From Symsagittifera roscoffensis (lineage: Eukaryota; Xenacoelomorpha; Acoela; Convolutidae), in the NCBI RefSeq assembly GCF_963678635.1, contig NC_087062.1, positions 32,773,651 through 32,837,650 of the forward strand: a stretch of DNA of 64,000 nt, written 5' to 3'. Below, piece by piece: positions 47,983-59,225 of the stretch (positions within the stretch are counted from its first letter, which is position 1; each line of letters begins with the position of its first letter). The notes below the pieces were generated by a model. It was given only the letters and a program-made list of their open reading frames with translations. It was not told where the DNA came from and searched no databases. The position numbers and the translations under genes were made by a program.

Positions 47983-48051
47983 CATGGCGCAGTTTAGAAG
48001 ATACTTGATTCGGACTTTGAAGGTCGGCGTTTTCGAAACCCCTGGAAGCAA
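47983..48051 (+). ncRNA. Second tRNA-like sequence, duplicate
   Basis: Copy of 45024-45092 in unit 2. Confidence 0.35.
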
Positions 48052-48389
48052 AAACTTTTTATTTTCCTTGCAATCTTTTTTGTACTTTATCGCAATTATG
48101 AAGCTCCTTTTTGCCATTTTTTGCGTTATCAAACGTACAGGTGCCAAGTAAAGTAAATCCTCATGAGAAAGAGCTCACAGACAGGTGAAAAAGTCAATGA
48201 TTGCAAGGAAAAAGAAAAAAATATATAGCCTTAAAAATATTTGAGTTTAAAGAAAAACTATCGGCCCTCTACAGCTAAAGTTTCTCATGAAATCGGACAG
48301 CATTTATCTTAAGCCGGAAAATTCTGGAAACTCAATTATTTGTAGCATCAGCAAATTTATATGGCTGAAGAAATGGCTGAATGAATTGA

Positions 48390-48450
48390 AAGCAGGATGC
48401 ATCGATGGATGGATGGGTTGGCATCGATGGATGGATGGGTTGATAGCGTA
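48390..48450. repeat. GATG-rich minisatellite, expanded in unit 2
   Basis: GCATCGATGGATGGATGGGTTG occurs twice here but once in unit 1 (45437), a clear post-duplication change. Confidence 0.8.
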
Positions 48451-50563
48451 TGAATGGATCGGTGGAGGGAGGAAATTTCAAATAACACACAGAGGCGAAA
48501 AAATTCAAAAATACGGACGTTTTTCATTTGTTTATAGGTTCGAGTCCTCATCCCCTCAAAACACCCTCAGGCCAAGTTTGCCGGAGACGCAGAACCCTAT
48601 GGAAGTCAATAAGAATTGAACCTAAATATTCCATTTCTTTTTTTAAAGATTCTGTGGACAATATTTATTCCGGAAAAAAGTCTAGTACCCGATTGCAATT
48701 CCCTTAAAAAAGGGTGGAAAATTTTAATATGTTCGTAAATTTTTTCTTGATTCCAGCAAAAAATTAACTCAATCCCATCAAATAAACAGGGAATTGTATT
48801 GGACAGCGGAGAGAGCAAATCAGGCAACTATGTCGGAAATGTTCAGAAAAAAAATCAGGCAACTATGCCGAAAATGTTCATAAAAAAAACAAAAAGCAGA
48901 AAAGATTTGAGAGTGCAAGCCCCGAGGGCACACCAAAATGGTACACAGTTCACCGAACACGAGTCTGAGTTGGATGTCCTTTTGCAATAATGATTTGCTT
49001 TCGCACAAGCAGTCAAATAGGTGGATCGGGATCTATAACATCAAGCCGCATTTACCTTACCAAAATCAGCTCAAAAAATCACCTGACCTAATTAACAAGT
49101 CCCGACGAACCAATTAGTTTATGTATTGCATCACTCGCACTGTCAACGGAGTCATTTCACGGAGTAATTTTTCATCTCCAACGCTGGGGAGGGAAAAAGA
49201 GATTCGATGTATTGCTTCCTCTCAAAACATCTTGCTTGCTCGTGAAAAATTCAAAGCTTACATCTGAACTTTGAATAATTCATAGCAGGAAAATCCGTTT
49301 CCGAACTATTTGACTTGAAATGAATTCGGATTTGACGTTGGATTCCAATAAGTTACAGTTCGATCACATTCATAAATAATACATAACCCAGATAAAGGTT
49401 CAACTTAATTTTCTTTTGATGCCGTGATTTGTCAACTGGTGATAGGTTAAGTTACTTCAGAATTCTGCACACTTAAAACTAAATTAGCTTAATGCATTTT
49501 AGCATTCAGATTCACTAGTCGAATTTCCCTTATAACGTAACAGCAGCCAAAAGAATCCCTTTAAACCCAGATTTGATAATTATCTTAGATTGCGATTGGC
49601 ATTTTGTCTTTAATGTATGCATGTAAATTAACCCCTCCTGTGCGCTTCCAGTTCAATTTTGTCAAAAACATGTCCATAATGCATACAGACTTTGGCTCGA
49701 GTCTAAGATCTGGAAGAAGCCGTTTTTCAGTTAGCCGGTTAATAATTTAAGCAAAACAGACTTTTGTATCTGAAGTTCAATATTTACGAAAACGTATGCG
49801 AGAAAGGGTACCAATCAAGGGTGTAAGCCCAACATATTCCGGTTCAAAAACCATTCAAACTTTCTCCAAACTCAATCGCCACAGGTGTTCTTGCTTGGTA
49901 AGTTGGTGGAACGTGTGTGAAAACATTTTGAATTCTTTCTTGGCCGGTTTACACTTGTCAAATTGATTTATAGGAGCCAATTGAATAAACCAAAACAGAA
50001 GGTTCAACCAGAGTTGCAGGACACAACTGCGATCTTTGTGGAGCCATTGCAAACTGAGTCAAAGAGCGAACACTCTACAACAAAGCTGTTTTCTTACAGC
50101 TTTTAGGAAACAGATCGTTAGCCAATTAGGACTTAAATTTTAATTATCTGATTCGCTTATTATATGGGCCACCTTCAACTCAAACATTTTTCCCATTTTT
50201 TGATTAAACAGTTGTGGGGAAAAATCAATTAAAGATTATGCACTTGATATCTTCGGGAATTTAAACGTGAACTAAAGTCTAAAACAAACTGATATTCAAT
50301 AAAATCATTTGTGTATGGATGCTTTTAGGAAGTAGCCAAGAGAGCGCCAAGGCACGCTCTGCGTCGATAAACAGCCAGTTAAATTTCAATTTCCACCGCT
50401 GGTTAATCATTGAATCATTGAAAAAAACTGAAAACACCGGATATACGGATGAAAAGATAATAAAAACGGGAAAAACCGTGAACAATAAATCTACTCTTTC
50501 TCTGATCTACCTTAAAACACGAATACCAGTTGCACGAGCCTATTGGTAGGGGCAGCAAATATA

Positions 50564-50683
50564 ATGGCCGATGCACCTATCAGTAGAGACCGCCGCGGCA
50601 GATTTATTGCATTCAAGAACCAAAAACTGTGCAAGCATTGCCCTTACTTCAACAATAAACCAAGACGAAGTGATAAAAAATAG
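50564..50683 (+). CDS. Short ORF of 39 residues, unknown
   Basis: Starts M-A-D-A-P-I-S-R-D-R-R-G-R-F and contains L-C-K-H-C-P-Y-F before a TAG. The first 70 nt are less AT-rich than the surroundings and the sequence is basic with a C-x-x-C pair. It lies antisense within GPCR intron 2, immediately after the 2.96-kb duplication. It could be a remnant of a transposon protein or chance; no family recognised. Confidence 0.2.
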   Translation: MADAPISRDRRGRFIAFKNQKLCKHCPYFNNKPRRSDKK

Positions 50684-50689
50684 ATTAGT

Positions 50690-52800
50690 GCTAAATTAAA
50701 TACAAGAACTCGAGCAAATTGAGCAAATTTTTGAGGACTATTATAGCTGCTTAATTTAATGAATTTTAAAGAATTATGTACCAAGTATCTAGGAGAGGAG
50801 GGGTTTTTAATAATTTGCCAATCATTTCGTGCGGCTGCAGTTCTGTTACGGTGGTCCCAAAAAAATGTAGCCAAGTATTCTATGACGGTTGTTTGAGAAA
50901 AAGCATTTTCGAGTATGTCAAAAAAACTAGGCTTTAAAAAGTTTTTCAGTAAGGTTTTCTTTTTGTTATCCAAAATAGTTTTAAGTAATATTTCCTTATC
51001 TTATCGAAGTCACATTCACATTATCAAACTTTTCTATTTTATTTTCCTCATAAAGTAAGTTAAAATATGCGACACACATTGCGTCAAATAACACCTCGGA
51101 AAATTTCTCAACTCTTAGGATGTACCTAGAAAAAGCATGATTAGAAAATCTAACCTTACATTTTAAAAACCAGATACAGAAGGAAACAGGAAATTAAAAG
51201 GTCCTATTTTGGATATTTGTTCTAACCAAAAAAAGACGGAATTATAAACAGTATTGAAGGAGACAAAAAAATAAAATATGACGTCGAAAACTTCTATGGC
51301 ACTAAGGTTTTGATTTTTAGATGCACCATCAAATAAAAAATCAAAAGTATAAATGATCAAAGATGTTCAGGAAAGATATCTTGCTGTCTTTGAATTTAGC
51401 AGTTTCAGAGCCTGGGATAAGCACAGAATACCAACCCCTTTATCACTTTGATTTACAGTATGTTTTAATTAAAAAAATACTCAGATCAGAAGTAGTGACC
51501 AATGATTAAAAAAACCTTCAAAAACTTGAAAGAAAATTCAATTAGCCTTGCTAACAGGATAAACAGGAATTTACTCCTTTAGATCGCATGTAAAAAAAAA
51601 TGTTTTAGATAAAACAATTCAATTGGACTACATTAACCGCGTATAGATATTCATCGATTAGGAAAACCAAATTTGAAAAAGGGGAGAAGAAAAAGTGAAC
51701 AAAGAAGAGAAGAGTTTGTATGAAGAGTTGTCTACGGGGAAAAAGTCTAGTTCACGATTACAAGAAATTTGCTCTAGCAAAAGTAATAACGCAAGCAGAT
51801 TGATGAATCACTGACACTATTTTTTTTTAAAATTAACCTTACAAAAGTATAAGTTCGCTTTGAAAACAATTGCTTATCGCATGTCACAATTTTAAACACA
51901 TCAAATGATGTCAAAAACAAAAATTATCAGGTCAAATTTTAAAAAATCCATTCTTAAACTAAAAACTAAAGTCGATGAGCCAGTAACTTGAACAAATTCG
52001 ATGAGTTAATATCTTACACTAAATTCTAAAGACAAATACGAAGCGCAACTCAGCAACACTTACGATACACTTAAAAAAAGCATTGCAAGATAATGATACT
52101 GAACAGAAAAAATTGAATGAAAAGTAGATATATTTACAAACACAAGAACAGCTTTCAATTATAGTAAAAACTACTGGAATGAAAAATTCGAAAACCTAAG
52201 CTTTGCAAAAAAATTATCGTACCAGATAACAAAAATTGTAAAAAAAAAAAACGGAAAATCTGCCGACAGAAATTAGAGCGAAAACCACAAATCCAAAAAA
52301 AAACTTTTTTTTTCAAAATAAATCTTATAAAACTAAACACTACCTCAATTGAAGCAACAGATAGCTTTATTTGAATTGTCAAGAATTTGAGCACGTCAGC
52401 AAAATTGAGCAAACATTGTAAAAAAAATTGTTCACAGGAAAAGTCTCGAATTTAACCAAAACTAGGACACTACGTAACTAAAAACACCGTCCCAACAAAC
52501 AAGGAAGCCAAAAAATTGTACAGAAGCCATGTGGTCCAAAAGATGTGACTTCATTTTTTCTTGATGAACGAAATTTATGTTTTTATAAAAACTTGAAATC
52601 AAATAACTCTGCTCAACACAGCACAAAAATGTACAAAAACTAAAAAAATTGTACCTGCAATTATAGCGGAAAAATATTAAATGTGACATTTTAAATCAAA
52701 AAACTTTCAAGACAGAATTCCTTATTTGAGATCGCGTATTCCTTTCTTAATCCAATTAAATTGCCTAAGACTTTCATCGCTTCAAAGAACAAAGTAGGAA
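50690..52800. other. No gene recognised
   Basis: AT-rich intron. GGGAAAAAGTCTAGTTCACG-ATTACAAG at 51738 is a dispersed motif also at 31873, 45703, 48673 and 53347. ORFs lack domains. Confidence 0.4.
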
Positions 52801-52804
52801 TTAA

Positions 52805-53115
52805 ACTAAAACACAGAGGCGAAGCTGAGCTTTGCACCACTTAGGATACAACTAGATCTATCAAAATGAACAAATATTATTCAAAAAATCTGCCCTAACA
52901 ATAGAATGCATAATCAGCATGCGAACAAAATAAACAGGTGGTGACAAAGCCGAAAAAACTCTTCACGCCAAAATTCTTTTAATTCAAAGCAAATCGAAAA
53001 AATCAACGTTCCCCTTCCCCTTATAACAAACACAGGCACACGAAAACTTTTTCGCGCATCAAACGACGCCAAAGCCGTAACTTTTTAAGCCAAAAAAATC
53101 AAAAGAAAAAAATGA
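52805..53115 (-). repeat. Hairpin-ended dispersed repeat H, copy 3
   Basis: Plus-strand start AAACACAGAGGCGAAGCTGA and GCTTTGCACCACTTAGG, with body phrases CAATAGAATGCATAATCAGC and GGTGGTGACAAAGCCGAAAA. On the minus strand the element would end GCTTCGCCTCTGTGTTTTAG. Confidence 0.6.
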
Positions 53116-54204
53116 AATTTCAAGAACCTAAAAATTATTGAACCAAAAAATTACATCAACATCAATTAATAACGACCGTGAATTAGGAGGGAAAACGTAA
53201 GCTGCAAATTTCTGGCAGCGCTAAGACAAAATCACATAGCAAAATCTTGAATGTACCGCCTGCATAGCAATGAAGCACAAGCCCAGTATAGGTACATGAG
53301 TAACTCACATTTCCAATTTTTCAATAAACATTTTTCAAACGGAAGAAAAATCTAGTACCCGGTTGCAACACCCTTGTTTATCGCTAGGTTAAAACAATTA
53401 TTAAAAAAGGTCATTTTGCCTGCAGAAATAATTTAGGAATTTTTCACTTGTTCATGCTGCCACAATTTTTGCAAGTTAGAGAGAGCATCAATATCGTTAT
53501 AAATATGCTTTCACAAATCGAATTTAAGCACTTGAAATGAGGTCTCAGCACGAAAACATTTTTAAAAATTACCGCAAGACTTGACCAAATTCCAGGGAAA
53601 GTCTGCAATAGGCTGAGGACTTGACCGATTTCTAGGGAAAACGTGCGCTTTCTGGAGGAAATATAGAAAAAAATATTCATTAAAAAATTGTGATTTTTTT
53701 TTATAATTTCGAAAGCAACGTTCATTTGAAATATACTAATATCATATACTTGCATCGGCTGAATGTATGCCATGACAGCAGAAGAGATCTTACTTTAATC
53801 AAAGCTATTTACCAACAGAAAAACGCCCAATTACAATACATATGCTTTCGAAATTCCAAGACGAAAACAAAGATATATGCGACAAAAGCTATCAATTAAT
53901 TTTAACGAACTCAATTTCAAGGATAAAAAAAGCCAATTAGGAAGTCTGATTTTGCACAAGAACAAATAGGTGCCAGTTTGCAGCAAAGAAGTTCCGACAA
54001 TTTGGATTCAACGGACGTTATACTTAATTTGCAAGCAATGCAGACAGTTAATTTTCGAATAAATATTCGGATGAATTTTCGATATAAAAGCACTCAACTG
54101 TGTTAGGATTACACATAATAAGATTTTAAAAAGTAATACGAATATGAACTGATTGAAATTAAATTTGAACAATTGAGTTATATATATATATAGCTTAAAT
54201 GAGG
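53116..54204. other. No gene recognised
   Basis: AT-rich intron with another AAAAATCTAGTACCCGGTTG motif at about 53347. The ORF at 53444-53773 has no domain. Confidence 0.4.
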
Positions 54205-54395
54205 TTTTAAGACAGAAGCGAAGCTGCACTTCGCGAACACAATCGAGAAAATGGCAAAAAGTAGCTCCAAAACAAAAAAAGAGGAATTCAAGAAAGTCAT
54301 AGCACAAAACGCAACTTCGGCGGGACTCGAACCTCCGACCAAGAGAATACGAGTGTAACGTCCTGCCATCTCCGGCATGTGCGCTGGCAGGATGT
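54205..54395 (-). repeat. tRNA-derived SINE with H-type hairpin end
   Basis: The minus strand begins with a tRNA-like head: A box TGCCGGAGATGGCAGG, Thr-like loop CTCGTAT, B box GGAGGTTCGAGTCCCGCC. A short body follows and ends GTTCGCGAAGTGCAGCTTCG, then CTTCTGTCTTAA. It combines a Pol III head with the terminal hairpin of the H repeats. Confidence 0.5.
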
Positions 54396-56389
54396 AAGCA
54401 ACTGCCACCAATAAACCGTATCGAATCGAACACATGCTACCAAATTGTGAAACTAAGCAACACATCACTTTTTTCGGTTCATTTGATGAACTTATAACAC
54501 ATCAACTGTGTTGACTTATTACTATTCGAATATCAAAGCGCATACTATCTAAAAGCTGTAAAGGTGCCCCAAAAGTGGCACCAACATTTGCGAGTTAGAT
54601 TAGAAAAAAGGAAGGTTCATATTAATACACTAAGTTGACGCTAGTGTAAACAGGGGAAAAGAATTAACTTGAAACAAAATCATATTATCGAACATAACTA
54701 CAGAAATTTCGTGCAATCAATTTTCGGTCTTTTTCAAGGTCGTACAATTTGACATTCCAACCACCCGTTAAGCCATATAAACACCCTACTTGCCAAAACT
54801 ATTGCAAGAACAGGAAAAAATTGAATTTGAGAGGGGGTTATTTAAATTCTGAAATTATCGATAACACAAAGACAAGTGAAGCCGGTAGTCAAGCTTGTTC
54901 CACAAAAACAAAATGAAAATAACTGTTTCCCAAACTTTTTGCCATTCTCATGAGACGCAAAATTGACTGAAAATAAACTCAAAATAACAACCATTACGTC
55001 AATACTGTAATATGAGGCCACACTCATAGAGGTGAAAAAAAAGAAAAATCAAATTTTGCATCTCAGATTTCAAAACAGCGCTGTGTTCAAAGATGTTACA
55101 CGAAATTGAAAAGTCCTAAATTTTTTCCGAACACCAAGCTTGTTTTATTTTTTAGGCAAAATGAGGTGTCACGAAAGCGGCATCACATACTTTTCCACTT
55201 ATTCTATCATGTCAACAAAAAATTTGAGAATAGGTTACCAGTGACAAAAAAAACAATTTTAAATTCTCAGGTTTTGGCTATTTTGATTCTTCCATATTGA
55301 AACATTTCGAAAAAATTGTTCAAGTTATTATGATCACATGCGTAATATTAAAAATGAGACACGGCTTAATTCTTGTGACTGATCTCTTTGAAGGAGCATG
55401 AAAAAAACTTCCTTAAATCGTAAACTGACAAAAAAATTAAATTTCAATTTACTTTATAGGGAATCAATGACCCGTATCATTACATGCATAAATCAAAAAG
55501 GTTTTCAATTAAAGTGAAAATAAATGAAATCTTAATTAAGTCGACGCTGTAAACACTAAGAAGACAAAAAACGAGCAGGGAAAAGTCTGACCGACAATTA
55601 ATCTTATTTATTCATTTAAAAAATTTTCAGTTAGCAAAAAGATCAGTCCATGACCGGGTTCAACCCTCTGCGCCACATGTGGAGATGAAAACGCTGAACT
55701 TTAACTGATCATAAATCCAGCTACCAAATGATTTGATGTTTCTGCTAGACTAGTTATCAACGAGAAAAAGGTAATGTTACGCCTTCATAGAGCTTGCTAA
55801 TTGCAAGTATACTAAAAACAGTTACTTTATTCGCACTCTATTTATATTATTACAAAAAAGATCAATTTGAGATTCTTTATATAGCAAGAAAGTGGAAAAG
55901 GACTACCAAATAAAGACAAAATTGTTGTATAGAATAATTCCGGTGATAGACGAAAATTAAACCCATAGACAATTGAAAAAAGTTAATGAGTTCGAGTTAA
56001 CTCAAAAACTACTGATTTGTTTTGAATTTTGTTGAAAACTTTCCAAACTAAAAAAATAACTTCAAAGCTCTTTCAAGTTCGCAAATCTTCTGTGATTAAA
56101 TTTTCGTAATGCAAAGAATCCTATTTCAGAAGCAGGATCACTTGGTAAATTTTTCATTCCACTCAGTATTCAGCAACTGAACCTAAATATGAAGGAGATT
56201 TGTGGCGCCATATGCGTGATCTTCGTAACATTCGTTAAATGAATTTAAGAACTTAGAAAAGGTGAAACATCAAAAAAGGCAACTCAGTTGCAACAAAATG
56301 TTTTCCGAAAAACCATCACTCAAACATCATTATTTAATAAATTCACTTCGTGCAAAAACTTGATAAAATGTCAGCACGTTAAAAACCAT
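54396..56389. other. No gene recognised
   Basis: AT-rich intron with decayed dispersed-repeat phrases (AATTGAAAAAAGTTAATGAG at 55972, AAAGTCTGACCGACAATTAA at 55583). No exon-like frame. Confidence 0.4.
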
Positions 56390-56560
56390 AGCTAAGAGAC
56401 AGTTGGAAAAAAGTCAATGAGCGCAGGGAAATCGATTGACTTGTTTTTTGGAAAACTTCATTTTTCGAACTTCAAAAAAAGACATGAAAAGAACCATTGA
56501 GCTTCATGAAAAATTAATGGTAGCCACTTTTTCGATAGAATTACCACATTTTGAGAAAAA
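56390..56560. repeat. Partial dispersed repeat Q near GPCR exon 2
   Basis: AGACAGTTGGAAAAAAGTCA then TGAGCGCAGG and a TTTTTCGAACTTC stretch match the start of Q. It lies within about 60-230 nt of the exon 2 donor. Confidence 0.5.
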
Positions 56561-56617
56561 TCTTTCATGTTTTTTGTTCTCGCGATTTTCGATTTCGTAA
56601 TCGAAAAATTGGCTCAC

Positions 56618-56904
56618 CAGACAGATGCGATGGTTGAAGTGAACTCGATCACTGGCAAGTACATGCAGTGGAAAGTCATCCAGACTGGCCATCTTTTCCC
56701 CCACCTGTGCAGTAATGTAATTGAGTCCATGAGTCCCACTGAGAGCAGGACTACTATGTCGGCCATAGCTATGGCCACTATAATCAGTTGGTATGCATGA
56801 CCATGGAGTCGCTTGCGAATGATGATGAGGGCAGACACTATGATGTTGCAGGGGATGCCGAGGAGGATGAGGCCCCAGTAGAAGGCTAGCTCCACGACGT
56901 CAAA
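56618..56904 (-). CDS. GPCR exon 2 (TM1, TM2, most of TM3)
   Basis: Codes for residues 26-120 plus two bases of codon 121. The acceptor TTCTGTTTAG ends at 56905. TM1 contains G-I-P-C-N (N45 = 1.50) and TM2 contains A-M-A-D (D74 = 2.50). A tryptophan-rich first extracellular loop with W97 and W100 follows, then C105, the TM3 cysteine that normally bonds to loop 2. The exon stops in TM3 at S-V, just before the W-F-V-V-L segment. The donor G-TGAGCC lies at 56611-56617 and splits a Trp codon (phase 2). The region is less AT-rich than its surroundings, as expected for coding sequence. Confidence 0.93.
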
Positions 56905-57271
56905 CTAAACAGAATCAGACTTGAAGCCATCCTAAGAATCGATGAAGCATACATACTTGAAACAAATCCAACGAAATCTGACCCAAAATAATAACCGCAA
57001 CTTCACTTGATTGATCTTTCGTTATAAAACATAATTTTTCATTGCCTTTTATTTGTTTCATGCTGATGCTGTTGAATTGAATAGCAGCTCACAATTATAC
57101 TTCGATAAAAAAACCCAATTGATGGCACAATAATCATTGTAACGACCAAAAAAATAGCATCCCATTTTCTTAGTTTCATGCTGCTGCCAAAAAATTTTTC
57201 GACTTCCGAAAAAAAAGAAATTACGAACTTCAAGTAACTGACGGCTCTATTCCCTCCTAAATTACACTCAC

Positions 57272-57346
57272 TTCGTCAAGAAAATCGTAGAAATCTTGCT
57301 TTTCCGGGCTTATCTCCTTTGGGTTTTCAGTGACATTCGAATCCAT
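57272..57346 (-). CDS. GPCR exon 1 (start codon, extracellular N-terminus)
   Basis: Codes for residues 1-25, beginning M-D-S-N-V-T-E-N and ending L-D-E. The ATG at 57346 is preceded by an in-frame TAG ten codons upstream (counted on the minus strand), so it is the first possible start unless a further 5' exon joins near 57380. The donor GTGAGTG (57265-57271) follows a complete codon, so intron 1 is phase 0 and only 367 nt long. N4 in N-V-T is a plausible N-glycosylation site. No signal peptide is evident, as is usual for class A receptors. Promoter and 5' UTR limits are not visible. Confidence 0.82.
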
Positions 57347-57399
57347 TTCAAACCCGAGCAGCTCTGCGTGAATAAACTACTTTCGTTCGAGTAAGTCTT

Positions 57400-59225
57400 C
57401 TTTTTTCTTGTATTCTTTTTGGGACCGCAAATAATAAGCTATTTTGAACCACAATTGAGTTTATTTCAAAAATATTTACATCCAAATGTTAAACTGCTAA
57501 CGATAATACATTAAAGAGAGCTATTTTGAAACCTTTCAAAATGCCTCCGACAATTACGCTGCAATAAAAGAATGGATTCCCAATAGTTAAATCAAAATTG
57601 TCTTCAATAGTCGATTCAAGTTCTAATTTAAATTGAGAAGATAAACTTTTAAAAAATTTCACGTCATTAAAAACGAAACTTAAACGGGTGGGAAATTTTA
57701 TAAATTCGGCACTTAAAAAGCGGGGAAGCGGTGAATGTGAGCAAGATAAGGACTTTATAGCCGGTTTATAACGCGTTTTGATGGTGTGCCAAGGAAGTTG
57801 CCTTTATCATCAATTATTACTTTCAACAAAGAGGGAAACCTTTTTAGGAAGCCGATCGTAAAGTGAAGTTTATGCTGGGGTCGCTCGAAAGTTGATCGCC
57901 TTTATTTCGCAACTTCTCTAATTTCTCCTCAATATTGGCTTCTAACTGATTCAATTAGTTCATTTCACAGTAGCGACAGAAAAAAGGACTGCTTTTCAGG
58001 GTAAATCAGATAATTAAATAAAATTACGGCAGATGGGAATTTAAAATCTTTTCAGATTTCAGAGACAAATTGTCAAGGACTAATAAACTTGCTGTTCAAA
58101 AAATCGGACTGGTAAGTACTTTGCTCAAAAAGTCTATTTCCCTTCAATTTCAAGTGACATAAATATTGTTGCAAAACTAAGCGTCACAGATGCATCTCTA
58201 TTAATAAATTTAAGAAAATAAAAATTAAAGAAAAAATGGAGCCAGGAAAATGTTTCTTTGATAGCTTAGTTTTTTTAAGAAAAACTTAAAATGCTTATAC
58301 AGTGGTATACTATGAATAATGGAAAATCTAACTCGTAGCGGTTCGCTAACAGTGGTAGTAAAAAGACAGTACAGTAGATGAGCCTTTTTTATCCCTCGGA
58401 TATTCGGAATTAGAGCCAGTTTCTTTGGAAAATAGAACTTATATGGTCGCATTAAACCGCTCCAAGATAAAATGAGCTTTCAGACAAAATATATCCTACA
58501 AATTACCTATTGATAGCAAACAAGCTGAATATAAAAATAGCTACGCCAAATGTGCGCTTTAGTCGGTATTGGAGGAAAAGTATTCAGTTGAATCAAGAAG
58601 ATAAGAAGTTTATTCATTCGATAATTGAAATGGTGTTATTTACAATGCAGAAAAAAGAAACAAAATTCTCATTGGTCAGAATCTAATTTTCAGTCACAGT
58701 GGTTAGTCTAGCTCAAAATAGCGAGAGCAGAATGGCAAATGGGAACACATTATTTAACTTGATACGCACCTAAAATCCCAAGGTATCAAGAGGAGCGCTG
58801 GAACTGCTGAATGGTCAGCCCAGACTTATAATTGACGGCTGGACCATAGTACATTCAACTGCGAGATAAAAACACACAATCACAGCGAGGAATTTGGGAA
58901 AAACAATTGTATTGCCATAGCAATTTAGATTATGACATCATCCCTCACTATCATGAACCCATTTAAAAATATTCATTTAAAATACACAAAGTATCTGCCC
59001 ATGGTTACAAGAGCAGCAAATTATGCTAGTAGCTAAAATTTTGCCAAAAAAATGCTATCTTTTTCATTTATTAGGATGACGGCTGGTGGACTTTCAAGCT
59101 CTCGGACTTTCAAAAATCTTAGATGATTGATTCATTTTTCAAAAAAGTGGAGCAATGAAAAACATACCAGATCATTGATTAAATTTATTTCGAAGTGAAA
59201 TCGAACAAAATTTCACATTCGAAAT
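57400..59225. other. GPCR 5' flank, no second gene recognised
   Basis: The promoter should lie here but I see no TATA box or initiator I would defend. Small ORFs (58225-58452 minus) lack domains. Single-copy-looking AT-rich DNA. Confidence 0.4.

Larger units (their letters stand above)
47433..50389. repeat. 2.96-kb tandem duplication, unit 2
   Basis: Second unit. The ORFs of 156 and 72 residues appear in both units but run through tRNA-like sequence, so they are not accepted as genes. Confidence 0.92.
41239..56617 (-). other. GPCR intron 2 (about 15.4 kb)
   Basis: Donor GTGAGCC, acceptor GGTTTTAG. It holds an acceptor-proximal hairpin, repeat Q and P copies, tRNA-like sequences, the 2.96-kb tandem duplication and H-family repeats. 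No additional receptor exon was detected; TM3 joins directly across it. Confidence 0.85.
24770..57346 (-). other. Gene span: rhodopsin-family GPCR, five coding exons, 418 residues
   Basis: Overall model for the only host gene I can support. Exon coding lengths are 75, 287, 179, 171 and 545 nt (sum 1257, divisible by three) and each junction has GT donor and AG acceptor with matching phase (0, 2, 1, 1). The product is a plasma-membrane seven-helix receptor: short N-terminus with an N-V-T glycosylation site at residue 4, TM1 about 30-53, TM2 64-90, TM3 105-128, TM4 149-170, TM5 184-212, TM6 240-263, TM7 287-309, then a tail of about 110 residues. Anchor residues are N45 (1.50), D74 (2.50), C105 (3.25) with C178 in loop 2, E129-R130-Y131, P200 (5.50), P260 (6.50) and N304...Y308. 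C105 to R130 is exactly the canonical 25 residues. Family knowledge suggests a neuropeptide (FMRFamide-receptor-like) rather than amine or opsin receptor, but the ligand is not deducible. All acceptors resemble TGTTTAG/GTTTTAG. Confidence 0.92.

Noticed and set aside
55655-55705. tRNA-like sequence with GGGTTCAACCC
   Set aside because: The B-box-like and A-box-like stretches overlap or lie too close together on both strands; no cloverleaf can be drawn.
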